Shown here in pieces: positions 7,747-17,050 of a stretch of 64,000 nt of DNA. Within the stretch, counting starts at the first letter, position 1. Every line of letters begins with the position of its first letter. The stretch comes from Polaromonas sp. CG_9.7 (GTDB lineage Bacteria; Pseudomonadota; Gammaproteobacteria; Burkholderiales; Burkholderiaceae_C), in assembly GCF_015752205.1 (NCBI RefSeq), contig NZ_JADOVG010000002.1, forward strand, positions 329,857 to 393,856, written 5' to 3'. The notes under the pieces were generated by a model. It made no database searches. It was given only the letters and a program-made list of their open reading frames with translations, and was not told the origin of the DNA. The translations under genes and the position numbers were made by a program.

Positions 7747-8985
7747 TTAGCGTGCCAGCTGGTTGAGCTGGATGATAGGCAACAGCACGGCAAGAACAAT
7801 CATCATCACAACCAGGCCCATCACCACGATCAGCAGCGGCTCCAGCAAGGTTGCCAGTTGCAGTGCGCGGCGTTGCACTTCGGTGCCGAGCTGCTTGGCC
7901 GCACGGTCCAGCATCACCGGCAACTGGCCGGTCTGCTCGCCCAGGCGGGCAAACATGCTCAGCAGCCCTGGAAAACGCTTTTTATGCCCGATGGCAGACG
8001 CCAGCGTCGTGCCTTCACGAACCAGTACCAGCGCGTCCAGTGCATCGGCGCGCATGGCCCGGTTTGACAACGTGTCGGCCGCCGCCTGAAGGGCCCTGAG
8101 AATCGGCACGCCAGCGCCCGCCAGCATGGCCAGGGTACCGGCAAAGCGGGCGGCGTTGTAGCCTCGTGAAAGTTTTCCCAGAATCGGCAATGTCAGCCAG
8201 CCCGCATCGAACCTTTCTCGAAAAGCAGCACTGGTCCAGGCCAGACGGAAGGCGCCTGCCATCACGGCCAGCGCCAGGATCACCAGCCAGCCCTGGTTGC
8301 GCACGAAGCCTGCCAGGCCCAGCATGATGACGGTCAGCACTGGCAATGCCCGCTTGCTGCCGGCAAACACCTGCGCCACCTGCGGCACCACGTAGCCCAG
8401 CAAAAAGGTGACGATGGCAATCGCTACCAGCGTGACGATGGCTGGGTACAGTGCCGCGCCTACCAGCTTGGCCTTGAGCTCCTGGCTCTGCTCCAGGTCA
8501 TCGGCCAGCCGCTCCAGCACCATGCCGAGATTGCCGCTGTGCTCGCCAGCGCCCACAACTGCGCAATACGTCGCTGAAAACTCGCGCGGGTGCTGAGCCA
8601 GCGCGGTGGCAAAAGGGGTGCCGCCATTGACCTCAGCGCGCAGGTTGGCGACCAGGTGGCGCTGGGGAATATTTTCGGATTCGTCGGCCAGCGCCGTCAG
8701 CGCCCGCTCCAGCGGCAAGCCCGAAGTCACCAGTCCGGCGATCTGGCGCGTCCAGATGGCAAGTGCCGTGGCATTGAAGACACGTTTGCTCCACAGCGTG
8801 GTGTTCCAGCCTGAAGTGTCGGCCGGCTGCGCACCTCTGCCTGTCGCACCGACCGACTGGACCGACAGCGGCACCAGTGCCTGCGCCCGTAGCATGCTGC
8901 GCGCCGCACGTGCCGTATCGGCCTCAATGATGCCCTTGCGGGTTGCGCCCTCGGCAGTGAGGGCTTCGAATGAATAGGCGGGCAT
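7747..8985 (-). CDS. gspF: Type II secretion inner-membrane platform protein GspF
   Basis: A 412-residue protein with two T2SSF domains (about residues 75-200 and 275-400) and three hydrophobic segments; the last is near the C-terminus, as in GspF/PilC. It forms the inner-membrane platform that couples the GspE ATPase to pseudopilus assembly. MPAYSFEAL (ATG 8985) is the conserved GspF start; the frame extends 16 codons upstream without homology. It is the last gene of the gspG-F run and is separated from gspE by 146 bases that contain a long dispersed repeat. Confidence 0.93.
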   Translation of the reverse strand: MPAYSFEALTAEGATRKGIIEADTARAARSMLRAQALVPLSVQSVGATGRGAQPADTSGWNTTLWSKRVFNATALAIWTRQIAGLVTSGLPLERALTALADESENIPQRHLVANLRAEVNGGTPFATALAQHPREFSATYCAVVGAGEHSGNLGMVLERLADDLEQSQELKAKLVGAALYPAIVTLVAIAIVTFLLGYVVPQVAQVFAGSKRALPVLTVIMLGLAGFVRNQGWLVILALAVMAGAFRLAWTSAAFRERFDAGWLTLPILGKLSRGYNAARFAGTLAMLAGAGVPILRALQAAADTLSNRAMRADALDALVLVREGTTLASAIGHKKRFPGLLSMFARLGEQTGQLPVMLDRAAKQLGTEVQRRALQLATLLEPLLIVVMGLVVMMIVLAVLLPIIQLNQLAR

Positions 8986-9030
8986 GGAAAGTCTCGTTAA
9001 ACGTTCAGCAACCCCAGCGCCCGACCGCCC

Positions 9031-9130
9031 CAAACCAGCCAGGGCCGCGGAAACGGCTTAGCCAGGCCGCAGGCGCAGCGGCCCTCTCGGGGGGGCAGCG
9101 CAGAGCGCGTTGTGAAAAGCGTGGGGGTCA
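9031..9130 (+). repeat. Long intra-operon repeat, copy A (between gspE and gspF)
   Basis: A copy of a roughly 100-bp GC-rich repeat: CAGCCAGGGCCGCGGAA, then GGCCGCAGGCGCAGCGGCC, a G-rich centre, and a terminal GCGTGGGGGTCA that stops next to the gspE stop codon. Related to copies at 17941, 30322 and 32547. Confidence 0.8.
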
Positions 9131-9131
9131 T

Positions 9132-10541
9132 TTAGTCGCGTGTTACGCGCATCAACTCTTCGCGCGTGGTGATGCCGGCCCGTACCAGCCGCTCGCCATC
9201 GTCACGCATCAGCATCATGCCGTTTTTAAGGCCCGCTTCGCGCAGGTCGGCTTCTGCTGCCTGGTGGTGAATCTGCGCCCGTATGGCGTCGTTGGTCGCC
9301 AGCAACTCGAACACGCCAGTGCGTCCCTGGTAGCCGGTCTGGCCGCAGGTGGCGCAGCCGGCACCCTGGCAGTGAACGCAGACCTTGCGCACCAGTCGCT
9401 GCGCCAGCACGCCGAGCAGTGACGAACTGAGCAAAAACGGCTCGATGCCCATGTCGGTCAGGCGCGTAACGGCACTTGCGGCGTCGTTGGTGTGCAGCGT
9501 AGCCAGTACCAGGTGGCCGGTAAGCGATGCCTGGATGGCGATCTGTGCGGTTTCGAAGTCGCGGATTTCGCCGATCATGATCACGTCCGGGTCCTGGCGC
9601 AGGATGGCGCGCAGTGCCTTGGCAAAGTCCAGGTCTATCTTGGCATTGACCTGCGTCTGTCCGACACCGGCCAGCTCGTACTCGATCGGGTCTTCGACCG
9701 TCATGATGTTCTGGCGCCGGGTGTCCAGCCGCTCCATGGCGGCGTACAGCGTCGTGGTCTTGCCAGAACCCGTGGGGCCGGTCACCAGAATGATGCCGTG
9801 CGGCTGAGCCACCAGGTGCTCGAAGCGACTCAGCACGTCGCCTTGCATGCCAACGGCTTCCAGGTTGAGCCGGTCCCCGCTTTTGTCGAGCAGACGCAGC
9901 ACGGCGCGCTCGCCATGCGCGCTGGGCAGCGTGCTGACGCGCACGTCCACGGCACGCGTGCCGATGCGCAGCGAAATGCGGCCGTCCTGCGGCAGGCGTT
10001 TTTCGGCAATGTCGAGTTCGGCCATGATTTTCAGCCGCGAGATCAGCGCCGCGTGCAGTGCCCGGTTGGGCTGCACCACGTTGCGCAGCGAACCATCGAC
10101 GCGAAAGCGCACAGCGGAGTGGCGCTCGTAGGGCTCGATGTGGATGTCACTGGCGCCATCGCGCACCGCCTGCGTCAGCAAGGCATTGAGCATGCGGATG
10201 ATGGGGGCATCGTCTGATGTCTCCAGCAAGTCCTCAATGGCCGGCAGCGCCTGCATCATGCGCGACAAGTCAACATCGCTTTCGACTTCGCTGATAACAG
10301 TGGCGGCGCTCGATTCGCTCTGGGAGTAGGCAGCGCTGATGCGTTGCTGGAGCAACTCGGGGGTCTCGACGCTGATGTGCTGAACCTCGAATTTGCGCAT
10401 CACTTCGCTGATGGCGCCTGCCGTTTGAGGCGTGCCCAGGCTGTGCAGCCACAGTGTCAGGTCGCCGCCGAAGTCTTCCAGCAGCAACTGCTGGCTGCGG
10501 GCAAACGCATACGGCAAAGGGTAGCGGGCGGGATGTTCCAT
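9132..10541 (-). CDS. gspE: Type II secretion ATPase GspE
   Basis: A 469-residue secretion ATPase. After an N-terminal region of about 120 residues it shows SDIHIEPYE, VRFRVDGSL, Walker A GPTGSGKTTT (about residue 250), Asp box EDPIEYEL, Walker B RQDPDVIMIGEIRD and His box TGHLVLATLHTNDA. It powers the pseudopilus at the inner membrane with GspF and GspL. The zinc-binding tetracysteine has an unusually short spacer: CVHCQGAGCATC (CX2CX4CX2C), whereas the related PilB in this window keeps about 30 residues between the pairs. It starts two bases upstream of the gspD stop region, consistent with cotranscription. Confidence 0.95.
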   Translation of the reverse strand: MEHPARYPLPYAFARSQQLLLEDFGGDLTLWLHSLGTPQTAGAISEVMRKFEVQHISVETPELLQQRISAAYSQSESSAATVISEVESDVDLSRMMQALPAIEDLLETSDDAPIIRMLNALLTQAVRDGASDIHIEPYERHSAVRFRVDGSLRNVVQPNRALHAALISRLKIMAELDIAEKRLPQDGRISLRIGTRAVDVRVSTLPSAHGERAVLRLLDKSGDRLNLEAVGMQGDVLSRFEHLVAQPHGIILVTGPTGSGKTTTLYAAMERLDTRRQNIMTVEDPIEYELAGVGQTQVNAKIDLDFAKALRAILRQDPDVIMIGEIRDFETAQIAIQASLTGHLVLATLHTNDAASAVTRLTDMGIEPFLLSSSLLGVLAQRLVRKVCVHCQGAGCATCGQTGYQGRTGVFELLATNDAIRAQIHHQAAEADLREAGLKNGMMLMRDDGERLVRAGITTREELMRVTRD

Positions 10542-10543
10542 GC

Positions 10544-12748
10544 CTAGCGGTCGTTGATCATCGGCAGCGGCGTCGTCTGGAACAGGGGGGCTGGCACTGG
10601 ACTGGCTGGCGCCACCCCGGGCATGGGCTTGATGTCCGGCAACACAGGCGACTCATTGATTGGCACCAGGCTGCTGTTGCGGGGCTGTGTCTGCTGCTGG
10701 GTAGTGCGCATCAGGTCATAGCGGTCCATCGACAGGGCATTCGTTGAAGCGCCGTCGCGTACCACCACCGGCCGCAAAAAGACCATCAGGTTGGTTTTCT
10801 TGCGACTGCGGCTTTCAGACTTGAACAGGTTGCCAAACACCGGCACGTCACCCAGCCCGGGCACCTTCTGGTCGTTTCCCGAATATTCGTCTTGCAGCAG
10901 CCCGCCGAGCACGATGATCGCGCCGTCCTCGACCAGTACGTTCGACTCGATCGAGCGCTTGTTAGTGATGATGCCGGTGGCGGAATTGACCGAACCCGGC
11001 TGCACGCTGGAGACTTCCTGGAAGATCGACATCTTGACTGTGCCGTTTTCGCTGATCTGCGGCTTGACCCGCAAGGTCAGGCCCACGTCCTTGCGCTCGA
11101 TGGTCTGGAACGGGTTGACGCTGCCGTTGCCGCCACCGCCGGTGTTGGTGAACTGGCCTGTGACAAACGGCACGTTCTGGCCAATGATGATCTTGGCCTC
11201 TTCGTTGTCCAGCGTGATGAGGTTGGGTGTTGAGAGGATATTGCCAGCGCCCGAGGTCTGCAGAAAGTTGGCCAGGAAGCCGAGAAAGTACACGCCGTTG
11301 TTGCGCGCCGCCACGCCCAGGTTGAAGCCGGTTCCAGGGGGCAGAGGGGTGCCGTTGGAAGCGCCGAGGGCCGACTGGATGATGTTTTTGCCGCTGGTGC
11401 CAAAGTTGGTGCCTAGCAGGCCAATCAGGCTGTCGCCCTTGCCGCCAAGGGGCCCTTGCCACTGAATGCCGAACTCGGCTGCCTTGTCCATGTTGACTTC
11501 GGCAATCAGGCTTTCCACGTACACCTGCGCCCGCCGGCCATCGAGCTTTTCAATCACCGCACGCAGTTGCCGGTACTGGGGTTCCGAGGCAGTGATGATC
11601 AGTGAATTGGTCGCCGGGTCAGCCTGGATCTGCCCGCCAGTCGAAGGACCTGCACTCGGCGTGATGGGGGTGGTTGCCGCACTGCTGGACTGGCCTAGAT
11701 TGTTGGCCCCGCCCGACTGAGCCCCCGTATTTATGGCCGATGGATTGCCCAGAAATGGCAATGCGGGACTGGAAGAGCCGCTGCCGCCGGTTCCGCTCAT
11801 TGCAGCGCGCAGGACCGAGGCCATGTTGGTGGCATCTGCATTCTTCAGGTAGACCACGTAGATGTTGCCGGCGTCGCCGTTCGGGCCGTTCAGGTTCGGC
11901 GTGTCCAGGGTCTTGAGCAGCGACTTGACCAGTTCCAGGCGCGCGCCATTGGCGGCACGGACAATCAGCGAATTGCTGCGTGGCTCGGGGAGCACGGTGG
12001 TTTTGTAGCTGGCCTCGGCCGTCGCCACGCCGCCGCTGGCACTGTTGTCGAGCAGCCGAGTCAGCAGAGGCGCGAGGTCGGTCACCGACGCATAGCGCAC
12101 CGGGATCAACTCGACATTGGTGGCGTTGGACACGTCCAGCGCTGAAATGATACGGCCCAGACGGTTCAGGTTGTCGGCATAGTCGGTGATCACCAGCGAA
12201 TTGTTGCCGGGGTTGACGTTAATGGTGTTGTTCGGGCTGATCAGCGGGCGCAGGATTGGCAGCAGGTTGTTGGCATTCTCAAAGCTGAGTTTGAAGATCG
12301 TCGTGGCAATCTGGCCGCCGGCGACAGGCACATTTGTCGAAACCGCGCCGCCCTGAAGCTTGGCATCGGCTTCTGGAACGATCTTGTCCAAGCCAGCAGA
12401 ATTGACCACCGTGAAGCCCTGCAGGCGCAGGATGGCCAGAAACTGGGTGTAGGCCAGAGCCGGGCTGACCGGGCGTTCGGTCGTCAGCGTGATCGTGCCC
12501 TTGACGCGTGGATCAACCACCACATTGCGGCCTGTCAGCGTAGCCATGGTGCGGGCCACTGCGTCAATGTTGGCATTGACGAAGTTCAGCGTGATGGCTT
12601 CGCCGCGCCGGCCTTCGGATGCCGGTGACGCGACTTGCGGCTGCGCTTGTGAATTAGAAGGAAATATGCCTGTTCCGCAAGCTAGAAGGGCACTTCCAGC
12701 TATTGAAAATATAGCAATTTGGTGTCGTTTGAAGTTCGGATGTTTCAT
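10544..12748 (-). CDS. gspD: Type II secretion outer-membrane secretin GspD
   Basis: A 734-residue secretin: signal peptide (residues 1-36, with a possible lipobox-like LLAC at 21-24), N0 domain (ITLNFVNANIDAVARTMATLTG), N1-N3 repeats with the NSLVITDY and NSLIVRA signatures, a Gly/Ser/Asn-rich insert near residues 320-370, and the C-terminal secretin domain (VPFVTGQF, VGLTLRVKPQI, VPGLGDVPVFGNLFKS). It forms the outer-membrane channel of the secretion system. Part of the signal peptide (QIAIFSIAGS) is encoded by a copy of the dispersed palindrome at 12698-12716. Confidence 0.95.
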   Translation of the reverse strand: MKHPNFKRHQIAIFSIAGSALLACGTGIFPSNSQAQPQVASPASEGRRGEAITLNFVNANIDAVARTMATLTGRNVVVDPRVKGTITLTTERPVSPALAYTQFLAILRLQGFTVVNSAGLDKIVPEADAKLQGGAVSTNVPVAGGQIATTIFKLSFENANNLLPILRPLISPNNTINVNPGNNSLVITDYADNLNRLGRIISALDVSNATNVELIPVRYASVTDLAPLLTRLLDNSASGGVATAEASYKTTVLPEPRSNSLIVRAANGARLELVKSLLKTLDTPNLNGPNGDAGNIYVVYLKNADATNMASVLRAAMSGTGGSGSSSPALPFLGNPSAINTGAQSGGANNLGQSSSAATTPITPSAGPSTGGQIQADPATNSLIITASEPQYRQLRAVIEKLDGRRAQVYVESLIAEVNMDKAAEFGIQWQGPLGGKGDSLIGLLGTNFGTSGKNIIQSALGASNGTPLPPGTGFNLGVAARNNGVYFLGFLANFLQTSGAGNILSTPNLITLDNEEAKIIIGQNVPFVTGQFTNTGGGGNGSVNPFQTIERKDVGLTLRVKPQISENGTVKMSIFQEVSSVQPGSVNSATGIITNKRSIESNVLVEDGAIIVLGGLLQDEYSGNDQKVPGLGDVPVFGNLFKSESRSRKKTNLMVFLRPVVVRDGASTNALSMDRYDLMRTTQQQTQPRNSSLVPINESPVLPDIKPMPGVAPASPVPAPLFQTTPLPMINDR
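12698..12716. repeat. Dispersed GCTATT/AATAGC palindrome, copy 4 (inside gspD signal peptide)
   Basis: AGCTATTGAAAATATAGCA within the gspD coding sequence. On the coding strand it is read GCT-ATA-TTT-TCA-ATA-GCT. Confidence 0.5.
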
Positions 12749-12754
12749 GCGGCA

Positions 12755-13564
12755 TTAACCCACTTTAATGACGGCCGTTGCGCCATTGCGCCGCCCGATG
12801 ATGTTCAAGAGATTCGAGAGCGCGTCGACGCTCCCGGGCGTGGCGCTGGCAGAGCCGTCAAATCGCAGCCGCTGACCTACCCACTGGCCCTGGCCCGTGA
12901 GCAGCAGGCTGCCGTCAAGGGTAATCAGTTCCAGCGTGGACGGGTTGCCGCCCGTCAGCGTGACGCGGTAGCTGCCCATGGGCTGCAGCGTGGAAAGGCG
13001 TGAGGACATCTTCAGGGCGTCAAGCTGCAGGCGGCCTGCCAACTCTAGCCTGCCCTGCATCCAGCGGGCGTTAAGACCCTGGGTGGAAGCTGCCAGCTGA
13101 CCTTGCGCCTGTACCGTATTCCACGGTGTGCCGAGGCCTGAAAGCAGTGCGGCAGGCCATTGCGACTGGCTGTCGGAAAGCGTCAGCTGAACGCCACCCC
13201 AGCCAGAAGTACGGGCCTGAACTTGCCATGCCTGCTGCATGCAGCATTCGGCGTTGAGCTTAAGATCCAGGCCAGTCCAGGCCGGCCGGATGCGCCAGCT
13301 CACCTGACCCGGCAGGGCCACGGCGTCCAGGCTGCCAGCGCCACCCGATAACACGAGTTGCGCCGAACCCTGCCAGAAATTGCCGCGTGGTGCGGCCAGC
13401 ATGGCATGACCACCACTGGCCTGCAGGACCAGCGTCGCCAGCCAGCGTGCCGGAGCAAACAGCACAAAGGCAATTAGTAGGCCGCCCAGCGCGCCCGCCG
13501 CTGCCCAGCGCCAGGGGGCATTGGCAAAAGCAGGGATGGCAACGTTTGGGCTGGAGTAGGACAT
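12755..13564 (-). CDS. gspN: Type II secretion protein GspN
   Basis: A 269-residue protein with one N-terminal transmembrane helix (about residues 18-45) and a periplasmic remainder with the GspN pattern: GNFWQGSAQL, the VSWRIRP and DLKLNAECCMQQAW region, and a C-terminal IGRRNGATAVIKVG. GspN is an accessory protein found in only some type II systems and is dispensable in several. It sits between gspM and gspD with gaps of seven and six bases, so it is almost certainly cotranscribed. CC at the centre of NAECCMQQ may form a periplasmic disulphide. Confidence 0.85.
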   Translation of the reverse strand: MSYSSPNVAIPAFANAPWRWAAAGALGGLLIAFVLFAPARWLATLVLQASGGHAMLAAPRGNFWQGSAQLVLSGGAGSLDAVALPGQVSWRIRPAWTGLDLKLNAECCMQQAWQVQARTSGWGGVQLTLSDSQSQWPAALLSGLGTPWNTVQAQGQLAASTQGLNARWMQGRLELAGRLQLDALKMSSRLSTLQPMGSYRVTLTGGNPSTLELITLDGSLLLTGQGQWVGQRLRFDGSASATPGSVDALSNLLNIIGRRNGATAVIKVG

Positions 13565-13571
13565 TGTCTGG

Positions 13572-14072
13572 CTAGCGGGCCGGCAGGCCCATCACGAGAA
13601 CGCCATTCCAGACCGGTTCGCCTGGTTTCGCGGCGCGCACCAGGCGGGCTTCAATCAGTGCCGAGCGGGCATTCAGCCGCGCCTGCGCCAACCACTCTGC
13701 CAGCGCCTCCGGACTGGCGTCCTTGACGGTAATGTTGGCGCGCTCGCCTGCCAGCACCAGTTGTGTTCCCGCGCCCAGGGTCTGCTTGGTGGCGGCGGTC
13801 AGCGCGCGCACTGCCTCGTCAAAGCCCAATGGCGGCTGCTTCTGCACAGCCTGTGCCTGCAACTGCATCGCCTGCATGGTCTGCAGCTGCGCGCCCAGCG
13901 CTTTGGACTGCGTGTCTGCGGTGCGCAGCGTGGCCAATGACGGCCCGACGCTGAACTGCCAGAGCAGCAAAGCCAGGACCATCAGGACAGCCAGCCGGAT
14001 GACGGTTTTTTCACGGCCCGGCAACCGGACCCAGCGCGCTCGCAGCGGCGCCAGAGTGCTCGTCAGGCTCAT
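13572..14072 (-). CDS. gspM: Type II secretion protein GspM
   Basis: A 166-residue protein: short cytoplasmic start, one transmembrane helix (TVIRLAVLMVLALLLWQFSVGP, about residues 20-42), a coiled-coil-prone Gln-rich stretch (about 50-85) and a small ferredoxin-like periplasmic domain. This is the GspM layout; GspM pairs with GspL in the inner-membrane platform. Its ATG overlaps the gspL stop by four bases (14069-14072), implying translational coupling. Confidence 0.88.
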   Translation of the reverse strand: MSLTSTLAPLRARWVRLPGREKTVIRLAVLMVLALLLWQFSVGPSLATLRTADTQSKALGAQLQTMQAMQLQAQAVQKQPPLGFDEAVRALTAATKQTLGAGTQLVLAGERANITVKDASPEALAEWLAQARLNARSALIEARLVRAAKPGEPVWNGVLVMGLPAR

Positions 14073-15298
14073 GGAAAACGCTCCTCTTTCATCGTCAGGC
14101 CTTCGGCATCCATGCGCAGGCGGTAACCCTGGGCCTGCAGCCGTGCGGCGATTTCAGCCACCGCCGAAGCCGGGAGAGAAAGCCCTTTCAAGCGGAGTTC
14201 AGTTGATATGAATTCAATAGCTGCTGGTACAGGGGTGTCGGGCGCTGCAGCCTTAAAATGCCCTAATTGAGTTTCCATGTCGGCAGTCGAGGCGATACCA
14301 TTGCGGCGCTGCAGGTCAGACAGCGCGCGGGCCATCTGCACCGGCGCATTGACGACCACACGCACGTCGGGAAACGTGGTTGTCAACAGGTTGCGGATGG
14401 CGGCGCGCTGGGCGGCCTGCGAAGACTGCTCTTTCCAGGCCCAGGCCTGCAGGCCCACCACGTTTGCCAGCACCAGGGCTACGCTCGCCCAGCGCGCTGC
14501 GCGCCAGCGCGGCGCCCTGAACAGCGAGGAGATCATGGCCGACAGATGCTTGCGGGTGCGCGTGCCGCGGGTGTAGAGCAGGTCGAACTGCGCTAGGTCC
14601 CAGTCCGACTGCGCTGCCGCCAGCCAACGCTCGGGCGGTGTCTGCAGACGCGCGGGACGGTTGAAGAAATGTTCTGCCAATTCGGCAACGCCAGGTTCGG
14701 CCAGCACTTCGGCGTCTTCTGGCCATGCCATCAGCGCGGCGCTGGCCACTGAAAGCGGCAGCAGTGTCACGCCCTCTGGCCCGGTGCGCATCAGTTGGGG
14801 CTGGTCGGCTGTGCCGGTGACATGCAGCGACACGACCCCATCGCCAGATGGCGGTGTAAGTTCGGGGACGATGCGAGCTACCGGCCGGCCGGCCTGCGTC
14901 AGCATGGCCAGCCAGGCATGCAGCCAGGCTTTCTCGCAGGTCGCGACCCACACGGGTTCGTCGGTGCGTGGCTTTGGCTCGATGGCGAAATGCAGATGGC
15001 TGGTCTCGTCGAGCACGCTGTCTTCCAGCAGCCCGTCGAGCACGGCCCGCAGCCGCCCCGCATTGCCATCCTGGAACAGCCCGCCTTTCAACGCCCCACG
15101 CGGCAGGGCAAGTCGGTGCCAGGACAGGCGACAGGCAGGAACCACGGCCACGATGACGGCGCTGGAAGGTGCGGGCAACAGCGCTGCAGGCGCCTGCACA
15201 ACGCTGAGCACGGTGAATCCGTCATCACTCAGAACGCCCTCGCAAAGCATGGCGGCAGTCGGAAGTGTCCGGGGAAGGGTGACGAGAAGTGTTGTCAT
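14069..15298 (-). CDS. gspL: Type II secretion protein GspL
   Basis: A 409-residue protein with an N-terminal actin-like cytoplasmic domain (about residues 1-245), a single transmembrane helix (ARWASVALVLANVVGLQAWAW) and a periplasmic ferredoxin-like domain. GspL recruits GspE to the membrane and binds GspM. Start MTTLLVTLPRTL (ATG 15298) was chosen over an in-frame codon at 15367, which would add a GC-rich tail without homology. A degenerate dispersed palindrome (about 14205-14224) encodes PAAIEFIS within the periplasmic domain. Confidence 0.9.
   Translation of the reverse strand: MTTLLVTLPRTLPTAAMLCEGVLSDDGFTVLSVVQAPAALLPAPSSAVIVAVVPACRLSWHRLALPRGALKGGLFQDGNAGRLRAVLDGLLEDSVLDETSHLHFAIEPKPRTDEPVWVATCEKAWLHAWLAMLTQAGRPVARIVPELTPPSGDGVVSLHVTGTADQPQLMRTGPEGVTLLPLSVASAALMAWPEDAEVLAEPGVAELAEHFFNRPARLQTPPERWLAAAQSDWDLAQFDLLYTRGTRTRKHLSAMISSLFRAPRWRAARWASVALVLANVVGLQAWAWKEQSSQAAQRAAIRNLLTTTFPDVRVVVNAPVQMARALSDLQRRNGIASTADMETQLGHFKAAAPDTPVPAAIEFISTELRLKGLSLPASAVAEIAARLQAQGYRLRMDAEGLTMKEERFP
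14205..14224. repeat. Degenerate dispersed palindrome, copy 5 (inside gspL)
   Basis: GATATGAATTCAATAGCTGC; the AATAGCTGCT half is good and the other half is eroded. The coding strand reads GCA-GCT-ATT-GAA-TTC-ATA (A-A-I-E-F-I). Confidence 0.35.
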
Positions 15299-15336
15299 GC
15301 TTGAATTCAGGGGCCCATTGTATGGGGGCGGGCGTC

Positions 15337-16326
15337 TCAATGCGCTGGTGCGCCCCGGTCTCGCCATAATGTTTTCACCTCCAGGCCGTCGCGCTGAACC
15401 ACTGAATGTTCCTCAACCACCGCTTGGTTAAGTCGCAGCCGCCCTTGGACCTCGAAGAAACGTGAATTGACGCTGTGCTGCGCTTCATTAAGTGGCATGG
15501 CGGTCTGGCCGAGTTGTTCGGTCACTTCGGCCAGGGTCTTGAAATGATTTGCCTGGCGCATATTCACCAGGCGCTGGGCCAGCCCCATTTCCAGTGATGG
15601 GATGCAGGCTGAGAGCACCGTGGCGCTGGCGGTGTTCAGGTTGACCGGCGTGCGCACCGGCAGCAAGGTGATGTGAGGCCGCAGTATGGCCAGGCTAGCC
15701 GGCGACAGGCCCAGCCAGACCAGCTGGTCTAGGCGCTGCGGCATCAGGGGCGCCTGCTGGGTCGATGCGTTCTCAGGATTGACATCCAGCGCGAGCCGCA
15801 GGTTTTCAACCAGTACCTGCAATTCTCCGGGGGGAAGCCCGAGCAGCTCGAACAGTTTGGCAAAGGCCTTTACAGAAGGCTCGGACACTTTGCCGGCGCT
15901 GTCCACGAGGTTGATGACGTTCAGGCGCGACTGCAAATCGGTGATCAGGCCAGACAGGAAGGTTTGCGACGCGTTGGCCTCATCGTCCGGATCGGTTTTC
16001 TTGTCGGCTGCCAAAAAGGTTGACAACCGCGCTTCTTCAAGGGGCACCGCCCAGGGTTCCGACAGGTAGTCGGCGCCACCAGATCTGGCGTCTTCACGCA
16101 GGATCAGGCGCGCCCAATCGAGCGCACCGGTCAGCAGCCAAAGTGATTGCACCCGCGCGCGTTCGGCGGCCTCGACTTCGACACTGCGCCATTGTTGCCA
16201 TAACGCGCCAGCTGCCAGGCTGGCCACCAGCGCCACCGTCAGCATTGCCGTGAGAAGGGCTGCACCCGCCTGTCGTGCAACTGCTGCACTGCACCGCCGA
16301 ACCGGGGACTTTACAGCCGGCATCAT
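15337..16326 (-). CDS. gspK: Type II secretion minor pseudopilin GspK
   Basis: A 329-residue protein with a prepilin-like N-terminus (RQAGAALLTAMLTVALVASLAAGAL, lacking the Glu5 of other pseudopilins, as usual for GspK) followed by the large GspK-specific domain with LQSRLNVINLV, VNLNTASATVLSA (helix-hairpin-helix-like) and the SRFFEVQGRLRL ending. It caps the pseudopilus tip with GspI and GspJ. ATG 16326 overlaps the gspJ TGA by four bases. The frame stays open 390 bases further, but that part overlaps gspJ. Confidence 0.92.
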   Translation of the reverse strand: MMPAVKSPVRRCSAAVARQAGAALLTAMLTVALVASLAAGALWQQWRSVEVEAAERARVQSLWLLTGALDWARLILREDARSGGADYLSEPWAVPLEEARLSTFLAADKKTDPDDEANASQTFLSGLITDLQSRLNVINLVDSAGKVSEPSVKAFAKLFELLGLPPGELQVLVENLRLALDVNPENASTQQAPLMPQRLDQLVWLGLSPASLAILRPHITLLPVRTPVNLNTASATVLSACIPSLEMGLAQRLVNMRQANHFKTLAEVTEQLGQTAMPLNEAQHSVNSRFFEVQGRLRLNQAVVEEHSVVQRDGLEVKTLWRDRGAPAH

Positions 16327-17048
16327 GATTTGGCACCCGCCAGGGAGGGGCGCACCCAGTCGCGCGTAATGACGCCGTGGAGGGCTTCGCTGCCAGGCAG
16401 CGTCAGCACCAGCCGAACGCCGTCCGGCAGTGCTTGGTCGGAGTTCACGGGTTGTGTCGGGCTGCGGATCGGTGTGGCTGGTGAGTTGGCGTTGTCGCTG
16501 GACAAAGGATTGGTCCAGGCATTGCCGCGAAAGTAAAAAATCTGCCAATTTTCCAGCGGTGTGACACGGACTTCGTCCCTTTTTTCGGCATCGCCCGGGT
16601 TTTGTGCCCACTGGGCAGCACGCTCCCAGGCGATTTGCAAGGCGCCCTTGGAAAACTGTGGCGGCGACTGCCAGCGCAGCCATTGGTCGGTGCCATTCAC
16701 ATTGCGCCGCGACCATGCCACTACCAACAGACCGTCACCAGGCTGAACGGTGCTGCGGCGAATAATCCGCAGTCCGCGCCCGTCCCAGTCCAGCGTCGGT
16801 GTGCGCGGCAGTTGCGCCAAGGCATCCAGGTCAGAGGACCATTGCGTGAGCCCAGCCTGCAAGGTGAGGACCGAATCGGCGCGTTGCTGGATCTGTGCCT
16901 GTGCCCGCACCATGCCGTCGAGCCCGCGCCAGCTCAGGCCCGCCATGATCGCCATCGCGGCCAGCGCCACCAGCAACTCGATCAGGGTGAAGCCGCGGGC
17001 CTGCGCAGGTCGCGACAAGCCGCGTGAAGCAGTAAGTAGCCGCGCCAT
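16323..17048 (-). CDS. gspJ: Type II secretion minor pseudopilin GspJ
   Basis: A 241-residue pseudopilin: basic leader ending in Gly, the processing motif RGFTLIELLVALAAMAIM (residues 18-35; cleavage before Phe, Glu at +5), the WRGLDGM sequence typical of GspJ, and a C-terminal soluble domain. PilD, encoded at 22217, should cut and methylate it. It lies two bases downstream of gspI and overlaps gspK, within a tightly packed operon. Confidence 0.92.
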   Translation of the reverse strand: MARLLTASRGLSRPAQARGFTLIELLVALAAMAIMAGLSWRGLDGMVRAQAQIQQRADSVLTLQAGLTQWSSDLDALAQLPRTPTLDWDGRGLRIIRRSTVQPGDGLLVVAWSRRNVNGTDQWLRWQSPPQFSKGALQIAWERAAQWAQNPGDAEKRDEVRVTPLENWQIFYFRGNAWTNPLSSDNANSPATPIRSPTQPVNSDQALPDGVRLVLTLPGSEALHGVITRDWVRPSLAGAKS

Positions 17049-17050
17049 GC

